DNA from: Candidatus Goldiibacteriota bacterium
Lineage (GTDB): Bacteria; Oederibacteriota; PGYV01; DSYL01
Direction: 5' to 3'
Assembly: GCA_018000835.1 (NCBI GenBank)
Contig: JAGNJD010000015.1
Span: forward strand, 1 to 46,114
Length of the DNA stretch: 46,114 nt
Part shown: one piece after another, positions 30,545-37,705 of the stretch
Numbering within the stretch: position 1 is the first letter of the stretch
Layout: each line of letters starts with the position of its first letter
Position numbers and translations under genes: made by a program
The notes under the pieces: model-generated
What the model was told of the DNA's origin: nothing
The model's database searches: none
The model's input: the letters and a program-made list of their open reading frames with translations, nothing else

Positions 30545-31937
30545 AAGAAATCTGCAGAGATTATTGAAGATTTTTCTGCTTTTTGGCGACGGTTTGTTTG
30601 TTTTTATTTCAATAATCGTTGCTTATTTTATAAGATTCCACACTAATTTTGTTGAAGTAAAATACGGCATCCCGGAAATTAAATATTACATTTACATGTC
30701 TCCGGTAATCGTTTTGCTTTATCTGCTGTCTTTTAACTATTCGGCATTATACAGGGACATGGAGAAAAAATCATCGGCGGACATTGTCATTTACGTTACC
30801 ATTGCATCCACTTTTGCAGTAATCGTATCTCTTTCAATAACCTTTTTTATCCGTGCTTTTTCTTTTTCTCGTGTGGTCATGTTGTTTACGTGGCTTTTAA
30901 GCGTTATTTTGTTATCCGTATGGCGCATCATTTATAAAAAGTTTTATATTTATCTGTATAAAAAGGAAAAAATTATCCAGAAAGTAATATTAATAGGAGC
31001 AACCGGGATTACCGCTTCTTTGATAAACCGCATGAATCTTACTTTTGGAAACGGATATAAAATTATAGGAATTCTTGACAACAAAGTAAAAAAAGGAAAG
31101 AATTTTAATGGAGTTAAAGTGCTAGGCAAAATAGACGACTTAAAAAAAATCGTAAAGAAATATGATTGTGACGAAATTTTTATAGGAATCCAGGATTTTG
31201 ACAGGAAAAAATTAACCGACATCATACTGGAAAACGAGGGCATTAACGTAAAAGTCGTGTCTGACATCCTCGGATTGATGACAAAGGACATTGATTACGA
31301 TGAAATGTTTGGCATACCCGTTTTTTCCATCAGGGAACTGCCGCTTGACAAACTTCATAACAGGATGATAAAAAGGACGTTTGACGTTGTATTTTCTTTT
31401 GTCTGTATCGTCCTGCTCTCGCCGGTTTTACTTATAGTTGCCTTACTGGTTAAACTGACGTCAATAGGGCCTGTTTTGTATAAACAGGAAAGGATAAGCC
31501 GGTGGGGAAGAATTTTTAAAATATACAAATTCAGGACAATGACGGTTGATGCAGAGAAAAAGACGGGACCTGTCTGGGCAAAAAAAGACGATGCCCGCGT
31601 TACGCCCATCGGGAAAATTTTAAGGAAAACAAGCATTGACGAACTGCCGCAGCTGTTTAACGTATTAAAAGGCGAGATGAGCATGGTAGGTCCAAGGCCG
31701 GAACGTCCGGAACTCGTAAAAAAATTTAAGGACATAATACCGCGTTATCTTGAAAGACATAAGGTAAAAGCGGGTTTAACCGGCTGGGCACAGATAAATG
31801 GTTTACGCGGGAATACGTCGCTTCACGAAAGAGTAAGATATGATTTATATTACATACAAAACTGGTCGTTGTTGTTTGACATAAAAATAATTTTAAGAAC
31901 GATACTTGAGGTTTTTCATCACGCAAACGCCTACTAA
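30537..31937 (+). CDS. Undecaprenyl-phosphate sugar phosphotransferase (WbaP/WcaJ type)
   Basis: 466 residues. Four N-terminal membrane helices (to about 130) precede a CoA-binding-like Rossmann domain (IGATGITASLINR, IIGILDN). The C-terminal bacterial sugar-transferase domain follows: KRTFDVVFSF helix, YKQERISRWGRIFKIYKFRTM, DELPQLFNVLKGEMSMVGPRPE and GLTGWAQINGLRGN. It transfers hexose-1-phosphate to undecaprenyl phosphate, the first step of a surface glycan. The start is TTG at 30537, with AAAAGGAG upstream, overlapping the GT4 gene by 8 bp. The transferred sugar cannot be told from sequence. Confidence 0.92.
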   Translation: MNKRNLQRLLKIFLLFGDGLFVFISIIVAYFIRFHTNFVEVKYGIPEIKYYIYMSPVIVLLYLLSFNYSALYRDMEKKSSADIVIYVTIASTFAVIVSLSITFFIRAFSFSRVVMLFTWLLSVILLSVWRIIYKKFYIYLYKKEKIIQKVILIGATGITASLINRMNLTFGNGYKIIGILDNKVKKGKNFNGVKVLGKIDDLKKIVKKYDCDEIFIGIQDFDRKKLTDIILENEGINVKVVSDILGLMTKDIDYDEMFGIPVFSIRELPLDKLHNRMIKRTFDVVFSFVCIVLLSPVLLIVALLVKLTSIGPVLYKQERISRWGRIFKIYKFRTMTVDAEKKTGPVWAKKDDARVTPIGKILRKTSIDELPQLFNVLKGEMSMVGPRPERPELVKKFKDIIPRYLERHKVKAGLTGWAQINGLRGNTSLHERVRYDLYYIQNWSLLFDIKIILRTILEVFHHANAY

Positions 31938-31972
31938 AATTTAAAAATTGAAAATCTGAAACAGGAGGAAAC

Positions 31973-32902
31973 ATGGCAAACGTTTTAGTTACTGGTGGTG
32001 CTGGTTTTATTGGTTCAAACGTAGCGGATGAGTTCGTAAAATCAGGACATAAAGTGGTAATAGTTGACAACCTTTTTTCCGGGAAAAAAGAAAACCTGAA
32101 TCCGGCTGCCAGGTTTTATAAAATGGACGTAAGAGACAAGGGAATTCTGGACGTATTAAAACGGGAAAAAATTGAAATAATTGACCATCATGCAGCACAG
32201 ATTTCCGTGCCGGATTCGGTAAAAGACCCGGTTTTTGATGCGGAAACCAACATCCTTGGCACGTTAAATCTTTTACAATGTGCAGTAAAGGCAAAAATCA
32301 AAAGGTTTATTTTTATTTCAAGCGGCGGGACCGTATATGGCGCAAATGCAAAACTGCCTGCAAAAGAAGACATGCCGCTGACCGCAGATAATCCGTATGG
32401 AATAAGCAAAGTAACGGGTGAACATTACGTAAGATTTTTTTCAAATTATTACGGATTAAAATACGTCATGTTGCGTTATTCAAACGTTTATGGCCCGCGC
32501 CAGATACCGCATGGTGAAGCAGGAGTTGTTTCAATATTTATTAATAAAATATTAAAAGATGAGCGGCCGGTGATTTTTGGCGGCGGAAAATGCATAAGGG
32601 ATTACGTTTTTGTCGGTGACGTGGCAAGGGCAAATCTCATGGCTTTAAATAAAGCAACGAACCAGGCAATAAACATAGGGACCGGCATAAAAACTGACGT
32701 AAATAAATTGTATGATATAATATGTAAAGTTACGGGATTTGAAAAAAAAGCGTTAAACGGACCGGACAGACCGGGCGACATACCGGCAAATTATTTGAAC
32801 GTCCAAAAAGCAGAAAAGGTTTTAAACTGGAAACCTGAAATATCCCTTGAAGAAGGCATTAAAAAAACCTATAATTTTTTTAAAAAAAACGCAGAAAGAT
32901 AA
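31973..32902 (+). CDS. NAD-dependent sugar-nucleotide epimerase (GalE-like, extended SDR)
   Basis: 309 residues. The NAD loop is GGAGFIGS near the N-terminus, followed by VDNLFSGKKENL. ISSGGTVYG supplies the catalytic Ser/Thr region and YGISKVTGE the YxxxK pair. RYSNVYGPRQ and RDYVFVGDVARA are typical of UDP-hexose 4-epimerases. It probably interconverts UDP-glucose/galactose-type sugars for the neighbouring transferases; a dehydratase role is less likely. CAGGAGG precedes the ATG. Confidence 0.87.
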   Translation: MANVLVTGGAGFIGSNVADEFVKSGHKVVIVDNLFSGKKENLNPAARFYKMDVRDKGILDVLKREKIEIIDHHAAQISVPDSVKDPVFDAETNILGTLNLLQCAVKAKIKRFIFISSGGTVYGANAKLPAKEDMPLTADNPYGISKVTGEHYVRFFSNYYGLKYVMLRYSNVYGPRQIPHGEAGVVSIFINKILKDERPVIFGGGKCIRDYVFVGDVARANLMALNKATNQAINIGTGIKTDVNKLYDIICKVTGFEKKALNGPDRPGDIPANYLNVQKAEKVLNWKPEISLEEGIKKTYNFFKKNAER

Positions 32903-32917
32903 AAAATGGAGGAAAAA

Positions 32918-33976
32918 ATGCGGGCACTTATATTAATAGGAGGAGAGGGAACCCGGCTTCGTCCTCTTACTTTAAATACTTTGAAATGCTCGGCACCAAT
33001 AGTAAACAGGCCGTTTTTTACTTATCAGTTTAATCTGCTGAAAAAGTATGGCATAAAAGAAGTGATTTTAAGCATATGCCACATGCCGGAAAAGATAAGA
33101 AGATTTATTGGTAATAGTGAAAAATATAATTTAAAAATATTTTATGTCCAGGAGGAAAAACCGCTTGGCACCGGCGGGGCAATAAAAAATGCAGAAAAAT
33201 ATTTAACCGAAGATACAATAATAATGAACGGAGACGTCCTGACGGACATAAATCTGAAAAAACTGATGGATTTCCATTACAGGACAAAATCCACTGCAAC
33301 CATAATGTTAAATGAGGTTTCTGACCCGTCTGCTTATGGACTTGTTCAGACAACTGGAAACAAAATAACGAGGTTCATTGAAAAACCTGCATGGGCAGAC
33401 ATAAAAGAAAAATGGATAAATGCAGGGATTTATGTTTTTAACAAAAGGGTATTAAATTACATACCGGCAGGTAAAAATGTTTCACTGGAGAGGGAGGTTT
33501 TTCCCGGATTGATATCGGACGGTGAAATCCTTGCCGGATATAAATCAAAAAGTTACTGGATTGACATAGGAAAAATCGACAAATATAAACAGGCAAATTT
33601 TGATTTGCTTGAAGGAAAGTTCAAAGACGGCGTTTTATGCAAAAAAAGTCATAAAAAAGGGATTGTTATCGGGCGTAACGTCATACTGGACAGGAGAGCA
33701 TCTTTGCGTGGCCCGGTCATATTCGGGGATAATTGTAAAATAGGAAAAGGAACCTACGAACCTCTTGTAATAATCGGAAACCGCTGCAAAATCAAGGACA
33801 ACGTATTCATTGAAAAAAGCATAATATGGGATGACGTAAACGTAGGTGAAAACGTAACGATAAAAAACAGCATCATAGGCAGAGGATGCACGATACAGAA
33901 CGACAGCGTTTTAAACGAAGTCGTTTTGGGTGATGATACGGTAATTACAAAATATTCCAGATTGGGACATAAATAA
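32918..33976 (+). CDS. Sugar-1-phosphate nucleotidylyltransferase with left-handed beta-helix tail
   Basis: 352 residues from the chosen start. MRALILIGGEGTRLRPLT is the nucleotide-binding signature. PLGTGGAIKNA, MNGDVLTDI and FIEKPAWADIKEKWINAGIYVF continue the nucleotidyltransferase fold. After about residue 230 hexapeptide repeats (VIGRNVILDRRASLRGPVIFG and onward) form a beta-helix. It resembles mannose-1-phosphate guanylyltransferases, but glucose-1-phosphate thymidylyl- or uridylyltransferase activity cannot be excluded. An ATG at 32906 is in frame, but GGAGG (32908-32912) lies within it and sits ideally for the ATG at 32918. Confidence 0.87.
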   Translation: MRALILIGGEGTRLRPLTLNTLKCSAPIVNRPFFTYQFNLLKKYGIKEVILSICHMPEKIRRFIGNSEKYNLKIFYVQEEKPLGTGGAIKNAEKYLTEDTIIMNGDVLTDINLKKLMDFHYRTKSTATIMLNEVSDPSAYGLVQTTGNKITRFIEKPAWADIKEKWINAGIYVFNKRVLNYIPAGKNVSLEREVFPGLISDGEILAGYKSKSYWIDIGKIDKYKQANFDLLEGKFKDGVLCKKSHKKGIVIGRNVILDRRASLRGPVIFGDNCKIGKGTYEPLVIIGNRCKIKDNVFIEKSIIWDDVNVGENVTIKNSIIGRGCTIQNDSVLNEVVLGDDTVITKYSRLGHK

Positions 33977-33977
33977 C

Positions 33978-35366
33978 ATGGCAGAAATAAAATTCGGAAC
34001 GGACGGGTGGAGAGCGGTAATTGCAGAAAATTTTACTTTTGCAAACCTTGCAAAAGTAATCGATGCTTATGCACTTTATATGAAACAGAAGCATGATGCT
34101 CCGCAGGTATTGATTGGTTATGACAACAGATTCATGTCCGAAAAATACGCGGATTTCGTTGCAAACAGATTAAAAGAGTATGGATTCAGGATTTTTTTGT
34201 TTGACGGACAGGTGCCTACACCTCTTGTCTCATTTGGAGTAGTCCGTTGTAAACTAAACGGCGGCATAATGATAACTTCAAGTCATAATCCATATTATTA
34301 CAACGGGTTTAAAATAAAAAATGAAAACGGGGCAGGCGCTGCGCCTGATTTAACCGGACAGGTGGAAAATTTTATTAAAAATTCCGGTAAAATAAGCAAA
34401 AAAAAGGGCAGCATGGAATTTATCAATCTTGACAGGCAGTATCTGTCGGAAATAAAAAAACTCATAGACGTTGAACTTATAAAAAAAAGCAAAATGAGGA
34501 TAGCGGTTGATTATATGTATGGTTCTGCCACCGGATACATGAAAAAAATTTTTGGCAGTTATGATAATTTATTTGAAATAAACAATCACAGGGACCCTTT
34601 GTTTGGCGGAATTTCACCAGAGCCGATAAGGAAAAATCTGTTAAATACTGAAAAAAAGGTAAAAGAGTTAAAAGCAGACATTGGCATTGTCCTGGACGGT
34701 GATGGCGACAGAATGGCTTTTATAGACGACTGCGGAAAATTTGCAACTACGCATAAGGCACTTGTATTCATGCTGCTGCATCACGTTAAAAATAAAAATT
34801 ATAAAATAAAATTTGCAAAGACGATATCCGGCACTTCTCTTTTAAACGTTCTTGCAAAAGAAAACGGCGTCCCTCTTTATGAGACTCCTGTCGGCTTTAA
34901 ATACATAGCAGAGATGATGCAAAAAGACAGGAGCATAATAGGAGGAGAAGAGAGTGGCGGCATAGGATTTGGTTATTTCATCCCGGAGAGGGACGGTATA
35001 CTTTCAAATTTAATCATACTCGAATTTCTTGCAAAAGAAAACAAAAAGCCATCGCAGATTATCACGGAACTTGACAAAAAATACGGGAAGTTTGTGTATG
35101 ACAGAGTAGACCTGGTTTTCAAAGAAAAAGACAGGGAAAATATCATGAAAAAAGTAAATGAACTGGAAAAAAAAGGCAGAGTTGCAGGCAAAAAGATTAC
35201 AAGCATAAATAAACTTGATGGGATAAAATATTTTCTTGGTGAAAACGAGTGGGTCTTGTTCAGATTTTCAGGAACTGAACCGTTGCTGAGGATATATAGT
35301 GAGGCTTCTTCTGCCAAAAACGTAATGGAAAATCTGGAATTCGGGAAAAAACTGGCAGGTATATAA
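33978..35366 (+). CDS. Phosphoglucomutase/phosphomannomutase family protein
   Basis: 462 residues, four-domain alpha-D-phosphohexomutase. FGTDGWRAVI opens the protein. TSSHNP (100-105) holds the phosphoserine S102. DGDGDRMAFID binds Mg. GGEESGGIGFGY is the sugar loop and RFSGTEPLLRIYSE the phosphate loop. It converts hexose-6-phosphate to hexose-1-phosphate, feeding the pyrophosphorylase encoded one base upstream. Last gene of the polysaccharide operon. Confidence 0.92.
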   Translation: MAEIKFGTDGWRAVIAENFTFANLAKVIDAYALYMKQKHDAPQVLIGYDNRFMSEKYADFVANRLKEYGFRIFLFDGQVPTPLVSFGVVRCKLNGGIMITSSHNPYYYNGFKIKNENGAGAAPDLTGQVENFIKNSGKISKKKGSMEFINLDRQYLSEIKKLIDVELIKKSKMRIAVDYMYGSATGYMKKIFGSYDNLFEINNHRDPLFGGISPEPIRKNLLNTEKKVKELKADIGIVLDGDGDRMAFIDDCGKFATTHKALVFMLLHHVKNKNYKIKFAKTISGTSLLNVLAKENGVPLYETPVGFKYIAEMMQKDRSIIGGEESGGIGFGYFIPERDGILSNLIILEFLAKENKKPSQIITELDKKYGKFVYDRVDLVFKEKDRENIMKKVNELEKKGRVAGKKITSINKLDGIKYFLGENEWVLFRFSGTEPLLRIYSEASSAKNVMENLEFGKKLAGI

Positions 35367-35392
35367 AAAAGTAAAAAGGAACGTTGATATAG

Positions 35393-35521
35393 ATCCGGAA
35401 AAATGCTTTTATTTATGATTACGGGGATACGTGGGAATTCATGGTTGAATATCTGGCGGATGATGTCAAAAAAAAACATTATCCGGATGTGATAGATTCC
35501 ATTGGAACTCCACCGCACAGT
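35393..35521 (+). pseudogene. Fragment resembling a plasmid pRiA4b ORF-3-like protein
   Basis: 43 codons follow an in-frame TAG. They contain FIYDYGDTWEFMVEYL and HYPDVIDSIGTPP, like the YDYGDxWE...YPxCxxGxxxxPPE core of this family. Neither a start nor the expected GG..GY end is present. Adjacent repeats begin at 35569, so this is a decayed gene or an insertion scar. Recognition rests on a short motif. Confidence 0.45.
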
Positions 35522-35527
35522 ATGAAT

Positions 35528-35561
35528 AAACAAATCCGCATGCCACATGCGGGATTTGTTT
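35528..35561. terminator. Terminator-like hairpin after the polysaccharide operon
   Basis: AAACAAATCCGCATG pairs with CATGCGGGATTTGTTT around CCA, with one bulged base. The arms are A-rich and T-rich, so it could work in both directions. Confidence 0.5.
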
Positions 35562-35568
35562 CCATATT

Positions 35569-36255
35569 ATTATCCCCCTTTGAAAAAGGGGGACAAAGGG
35601 GGATTTGTTTGAAATAAAATCTCCCCTAACCCCTCTTTTCCAAAGAGGGGAAAATATTTTTTATCCCCCTTTGAAAAAGGGGGAGAAAGGGGGATTTGAA
35701 GGAATAAATCTCCCCTAACCCCTCTTTTCCAAAGAGGGGAAATTACTTGTCTTATTATCCCCCTTTGAAAAAGGGGGTGAAGGGGGATTTAAAAGAATAA
35801 AATCTTCCCTGGCCCCTCTTTTCCAAAGAGGGGAAATATTTTTTATCCCCCTTTGAAAAAGGGGGAAAGAGGGGGATTTGTTTTCTTTTTTTTCCTTTAG
35901 TAATGCACGTCGCAAGGTAAGATAACAAGATTGTAGAGACTTAAGCTTGCTGTGTCTCAAAGATAAGCAAGGCGGATATTCAAACGGTGTGCCACGCGAC
36001 CAGCGCAGGATGAACCGCTGTTTTGTTTTCTTCTTTATCCCCCTTAGAAAAAGGGGGACAAAGGGGGATTTGAAGGAATAAAATCTCCCCTAACCCCTCT
36101 TTTCCAAAGAGGGGAATTTTTTTCCCCCTTAGAAAAAGGGGGACCAAGGGGGATTTGAAGGAATAAATCTCCCCTAACCCCTCTTTTCCAAAGAGGGGAA
36201 ATTACTTTGCTTATCTTCCCCCTTAGAAAAAGGGGGACAAAGGGGGATTTGTTTT
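35569..36255. repeat. Second cluster of the double-palindrome repeat (about five units)
   Basis: Same unit structure and same orientation as 25081-26998, with more of the CCCCCTTTGAAAAAGGGGG form. It is interrupted by a copy of the 130-bp element. Together with the first cluster it brackets the polysaccharide genes 27150-35366. The minus frame at 35715-35960 is translated repeat. Confidence 0.9.
35895..36030. repeat. About 130-bp dispersed element, copy 2
   Basis: Matches 25364-25499 nearly base for base; differences include AAGATTG for GAAATTG and a decayed hairpin arm (GAGACTTAAGC). Same orientation as copy 1. Confidence 0.75.
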
Positions 36256-36256
36256 T

Positions 36257-36345
36257 CCCCCTTTAGTAATACACGCCACAAGGTAAGATAACAAGATTAA
36301 TAGAGACTTAAGCTTGTTGTGTCTCAAAAGGACGCACCGCAGGAT
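36257..36345. repeat. About 130-bp dispersed element, partial copy 3
   Basis: Retains CTTTAGTAATACACG, AAGGTAAGATAACAAGAT and TTGTGTCTCAAA, then jumps to CGCAGGATA, so its centre is deleted. Confidence 0.6.
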
Positions 36346-36398
36346 ATAATCATTGCCTATTGTAATTAAAGATAATTTTTATTTCTGTCTTTGTAGGA

Positions 36399-36414
36399 GC
36401 AGGCTTTAGCCTGC
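36399..36414. repeat. REP-like palindrome with GGCTTTAGCC core
   Basis: GCAGGCT/AGCCTGC around TT, preceded by GTCTTTGTAGGA and followed by GGCATTTTC. It is a relative of 4642-4677 and of the degenerate copy near 27092. Confidence 0.6.
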
Positions 36415-36479
36415 GGCATTTTCATACATGTCTTACAATCAAAAATTGTTTATATTCAGTTCCTTTTGGCTTTTTTATA

Positions 36480-36508
36480 TTGACATTTGAATATAAAAAA
36501 TATATAAT
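36480..36508 (+). promoter_or_regulatory. Consensus sigma70 promoter upstream of the cas locus
   Basis: TTGACA at 36480-36485, exactly 17 bp, TATAAT at 36503-36508: both hexamers are perfect. The first ATG downstream (36538) opens a 22-codon frame of no recognisable family. The next (36630) opens the Cas3 HD stub. It could read through to cas6. Confidence 0.7.
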
Positions 36509-36629
36509 TTATAAAATAATATTAAATTAGGTGAAAAATGACGATTGGTTTTAAGGTAAGTTGCAAAAATCCAGATATTCCCGGTAATTTCATACATTCT
36601 TTTTAAAATAACGTAAAAAGGCGGATTGG

Positions 36630-36752
36630 ATGGAATATTATGCACATTCAGTTGAAGGAAAGACAAAAGAGGAATGGCAGTTGCTGAAAAGATGTCAAAA
36701 ATTGCTTGTTGGGATGTCATTTATTGACAGGATAAAATTTATACAAGAATAA
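36630..36752 (+). pseudogene. N-terminal stub of a Cas3 HD nuclease
   Basis: 40 codons starting MEYYAHSVEGKTKEEWQLL, which matches the standard opening of Cas3 HD domains (YYAHSxEGKxxxEWQxL) including its first His. The expected HLxxVAxxA and HD motifs are missing: the frame runs into RCQKLLVGMSFIDRIKFIQE and stops. AAGG lies upstream. The intact Cas3 encoded at 37706 lacks this AHS segment, so the stub comes from a different cas3 or an older version of the locus. A short expressed peptide cannot be excluded. The rest of 36415-36823 holds promoters only. Confidence 0.6.
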
Positions 36753-36774
36753 AATGTATTATTATTTATAGTGT

Positions 36775-36802
36775 TTTACAGGCATAGATATTGCTTTAAA
36801 AT
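36775..36802 (+). promoter_or_regulatory. Proximal promoter of cas6
   Basis: TTTACA at 36775-36780, 16-bp spacer, TAAAAT at 36797-36802. Transcription would start next to the Shine-Dalgarno AAAAAGGAGG (36810-36819) of cas6, the same compact layout as the PilZ and MNT promoters. Confidence 0.45.
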
Positions 36803-36823
36803 ATTTTAGAAAAAGGAGGAAAA

Positions 36824-37435
36824 ATGCCAATTATAGATGTTTTGTTCAAAATTCGTGGAAATGAAATACCAGCAGATCATGCTTATTATTTGTATTCGTC
36901 GCTTTCAAAGATTGTTCCGTTTATTCATGAAAATAGCACCGTTGGGATACATAATATCAATGGCATACTTGAAGGAGAACGAAAACTTAAAATAACGGAC
37001 AAGAGTGTTTTAAAATTGAGATTGAATTCGGACGACCTTTCGCAGGTTCTGCCTATAGCAGGCAAAAAAATCAAAATCGCAACCAATGAAATTTATATTG
37101 GAGTTCCATCATCCCGCAAACTTATACCCGCTTCGAAGTTATACAGCAGGCTGGTTATAATAAAAGGATTTATGGAGCCCGAGCCTTTTCTGGAAGCAGT
37201 AAAAAGACAGTTTGAAAAGATGAATATAAAAGGCAAACCATATCTTGTTAAAGTAAAAGGCGATAATGGAATGAAATATTTGCGAAGGACAATAAATGTG
37301 CATGGCAAGGAAATAGTGGGGTTTAGCGTTCGTGTGAATGAACTGACGGCAGATGAATCAATTACACTTCAGGAAAAAGGCATAGGTGGGCGAAGGCATT
37401 TTGGTTGCGGGATATTTGTGCCGGACAGGAGTTGA
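36824..37435 (+). CDS. cas6: Cas6 crRNA endoribonuclease, MYXAN (Cmx6) type
   Basis: 203 residues. PADHAYYLYSSLSKIVPFIHE near the N-terminus includes H19, a conserved position of this group. RLVIIKGFMEPEPFLEAVKRQ lies mid-protein. GIGGRRHFGCGIF near the C-terminus is the Gly-rich loop of Cas6. These match the MYXAN-type Cas6 pattern as I know it. It would cut the 36-nt repeat transcript to release crRNAs and may stay bound to the 3' hairpin. Excellent Shine-Dalgarno. The 270 bp before cas3 contain no gene I can support, although the frame stays open for about 43 codons after the cas6 stop. Confidence 0.87.
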   Translation: MPIIDVLFKIRGNEIPADHAYYLYSSLSKIVPFIHENSTVGIHNINGILEGERKLKITDKSVLKLRLNSDDLSQVLPIAGKKIKIATNEIYIGVPSSRKLIPASKLYSRLVIIKGFMEPEPFLEAVKRQFEKMNIKGKPYLVKVKGDNGMKYLRRTINVHGKEIVGFSVRVNELTADESITLQEKGIGGRRHFGCGIFVPDRS

Positions 37436-37705
37436 ATAATAGAATTAAAAGGAAATGAGCGAGTAACGGGTAAAATCAAAGAAACGGTTGAAAAGAAAGA
37501 GGAAAATAAGCGAAAGTTATTATTAGGAAGTTATCAAATGAATAAGAATGATGGAAGGCGTATTTTAGGGTGAAAAAAATTAAAAAGATTAAGAGTGAAT
37601 TTTTAATTGTGTTTTATCAGGCGGTCTATAATAAAGGCATTGTTTGGATAAGGGTAGACGATTGAAAATTATAAGATAAATAATTTTAAATCAGGAGAAA
37701 TATAT

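Noticed and set aside
36538..36606. A 22-codon frame with a weak ribosome site behind the consensus promoter
   Set aside because: Too short and without similarity; may be a leader peptide, but there is no evidence beyond position.
37436..37570. About 43 open codons in frame after the cas6 stop, possible readthrough extension
   Set aside because: The cas6 product already ends with the normal Gly-rich loop and tail; an open run of this length is unremarkable and matches nothing I know.
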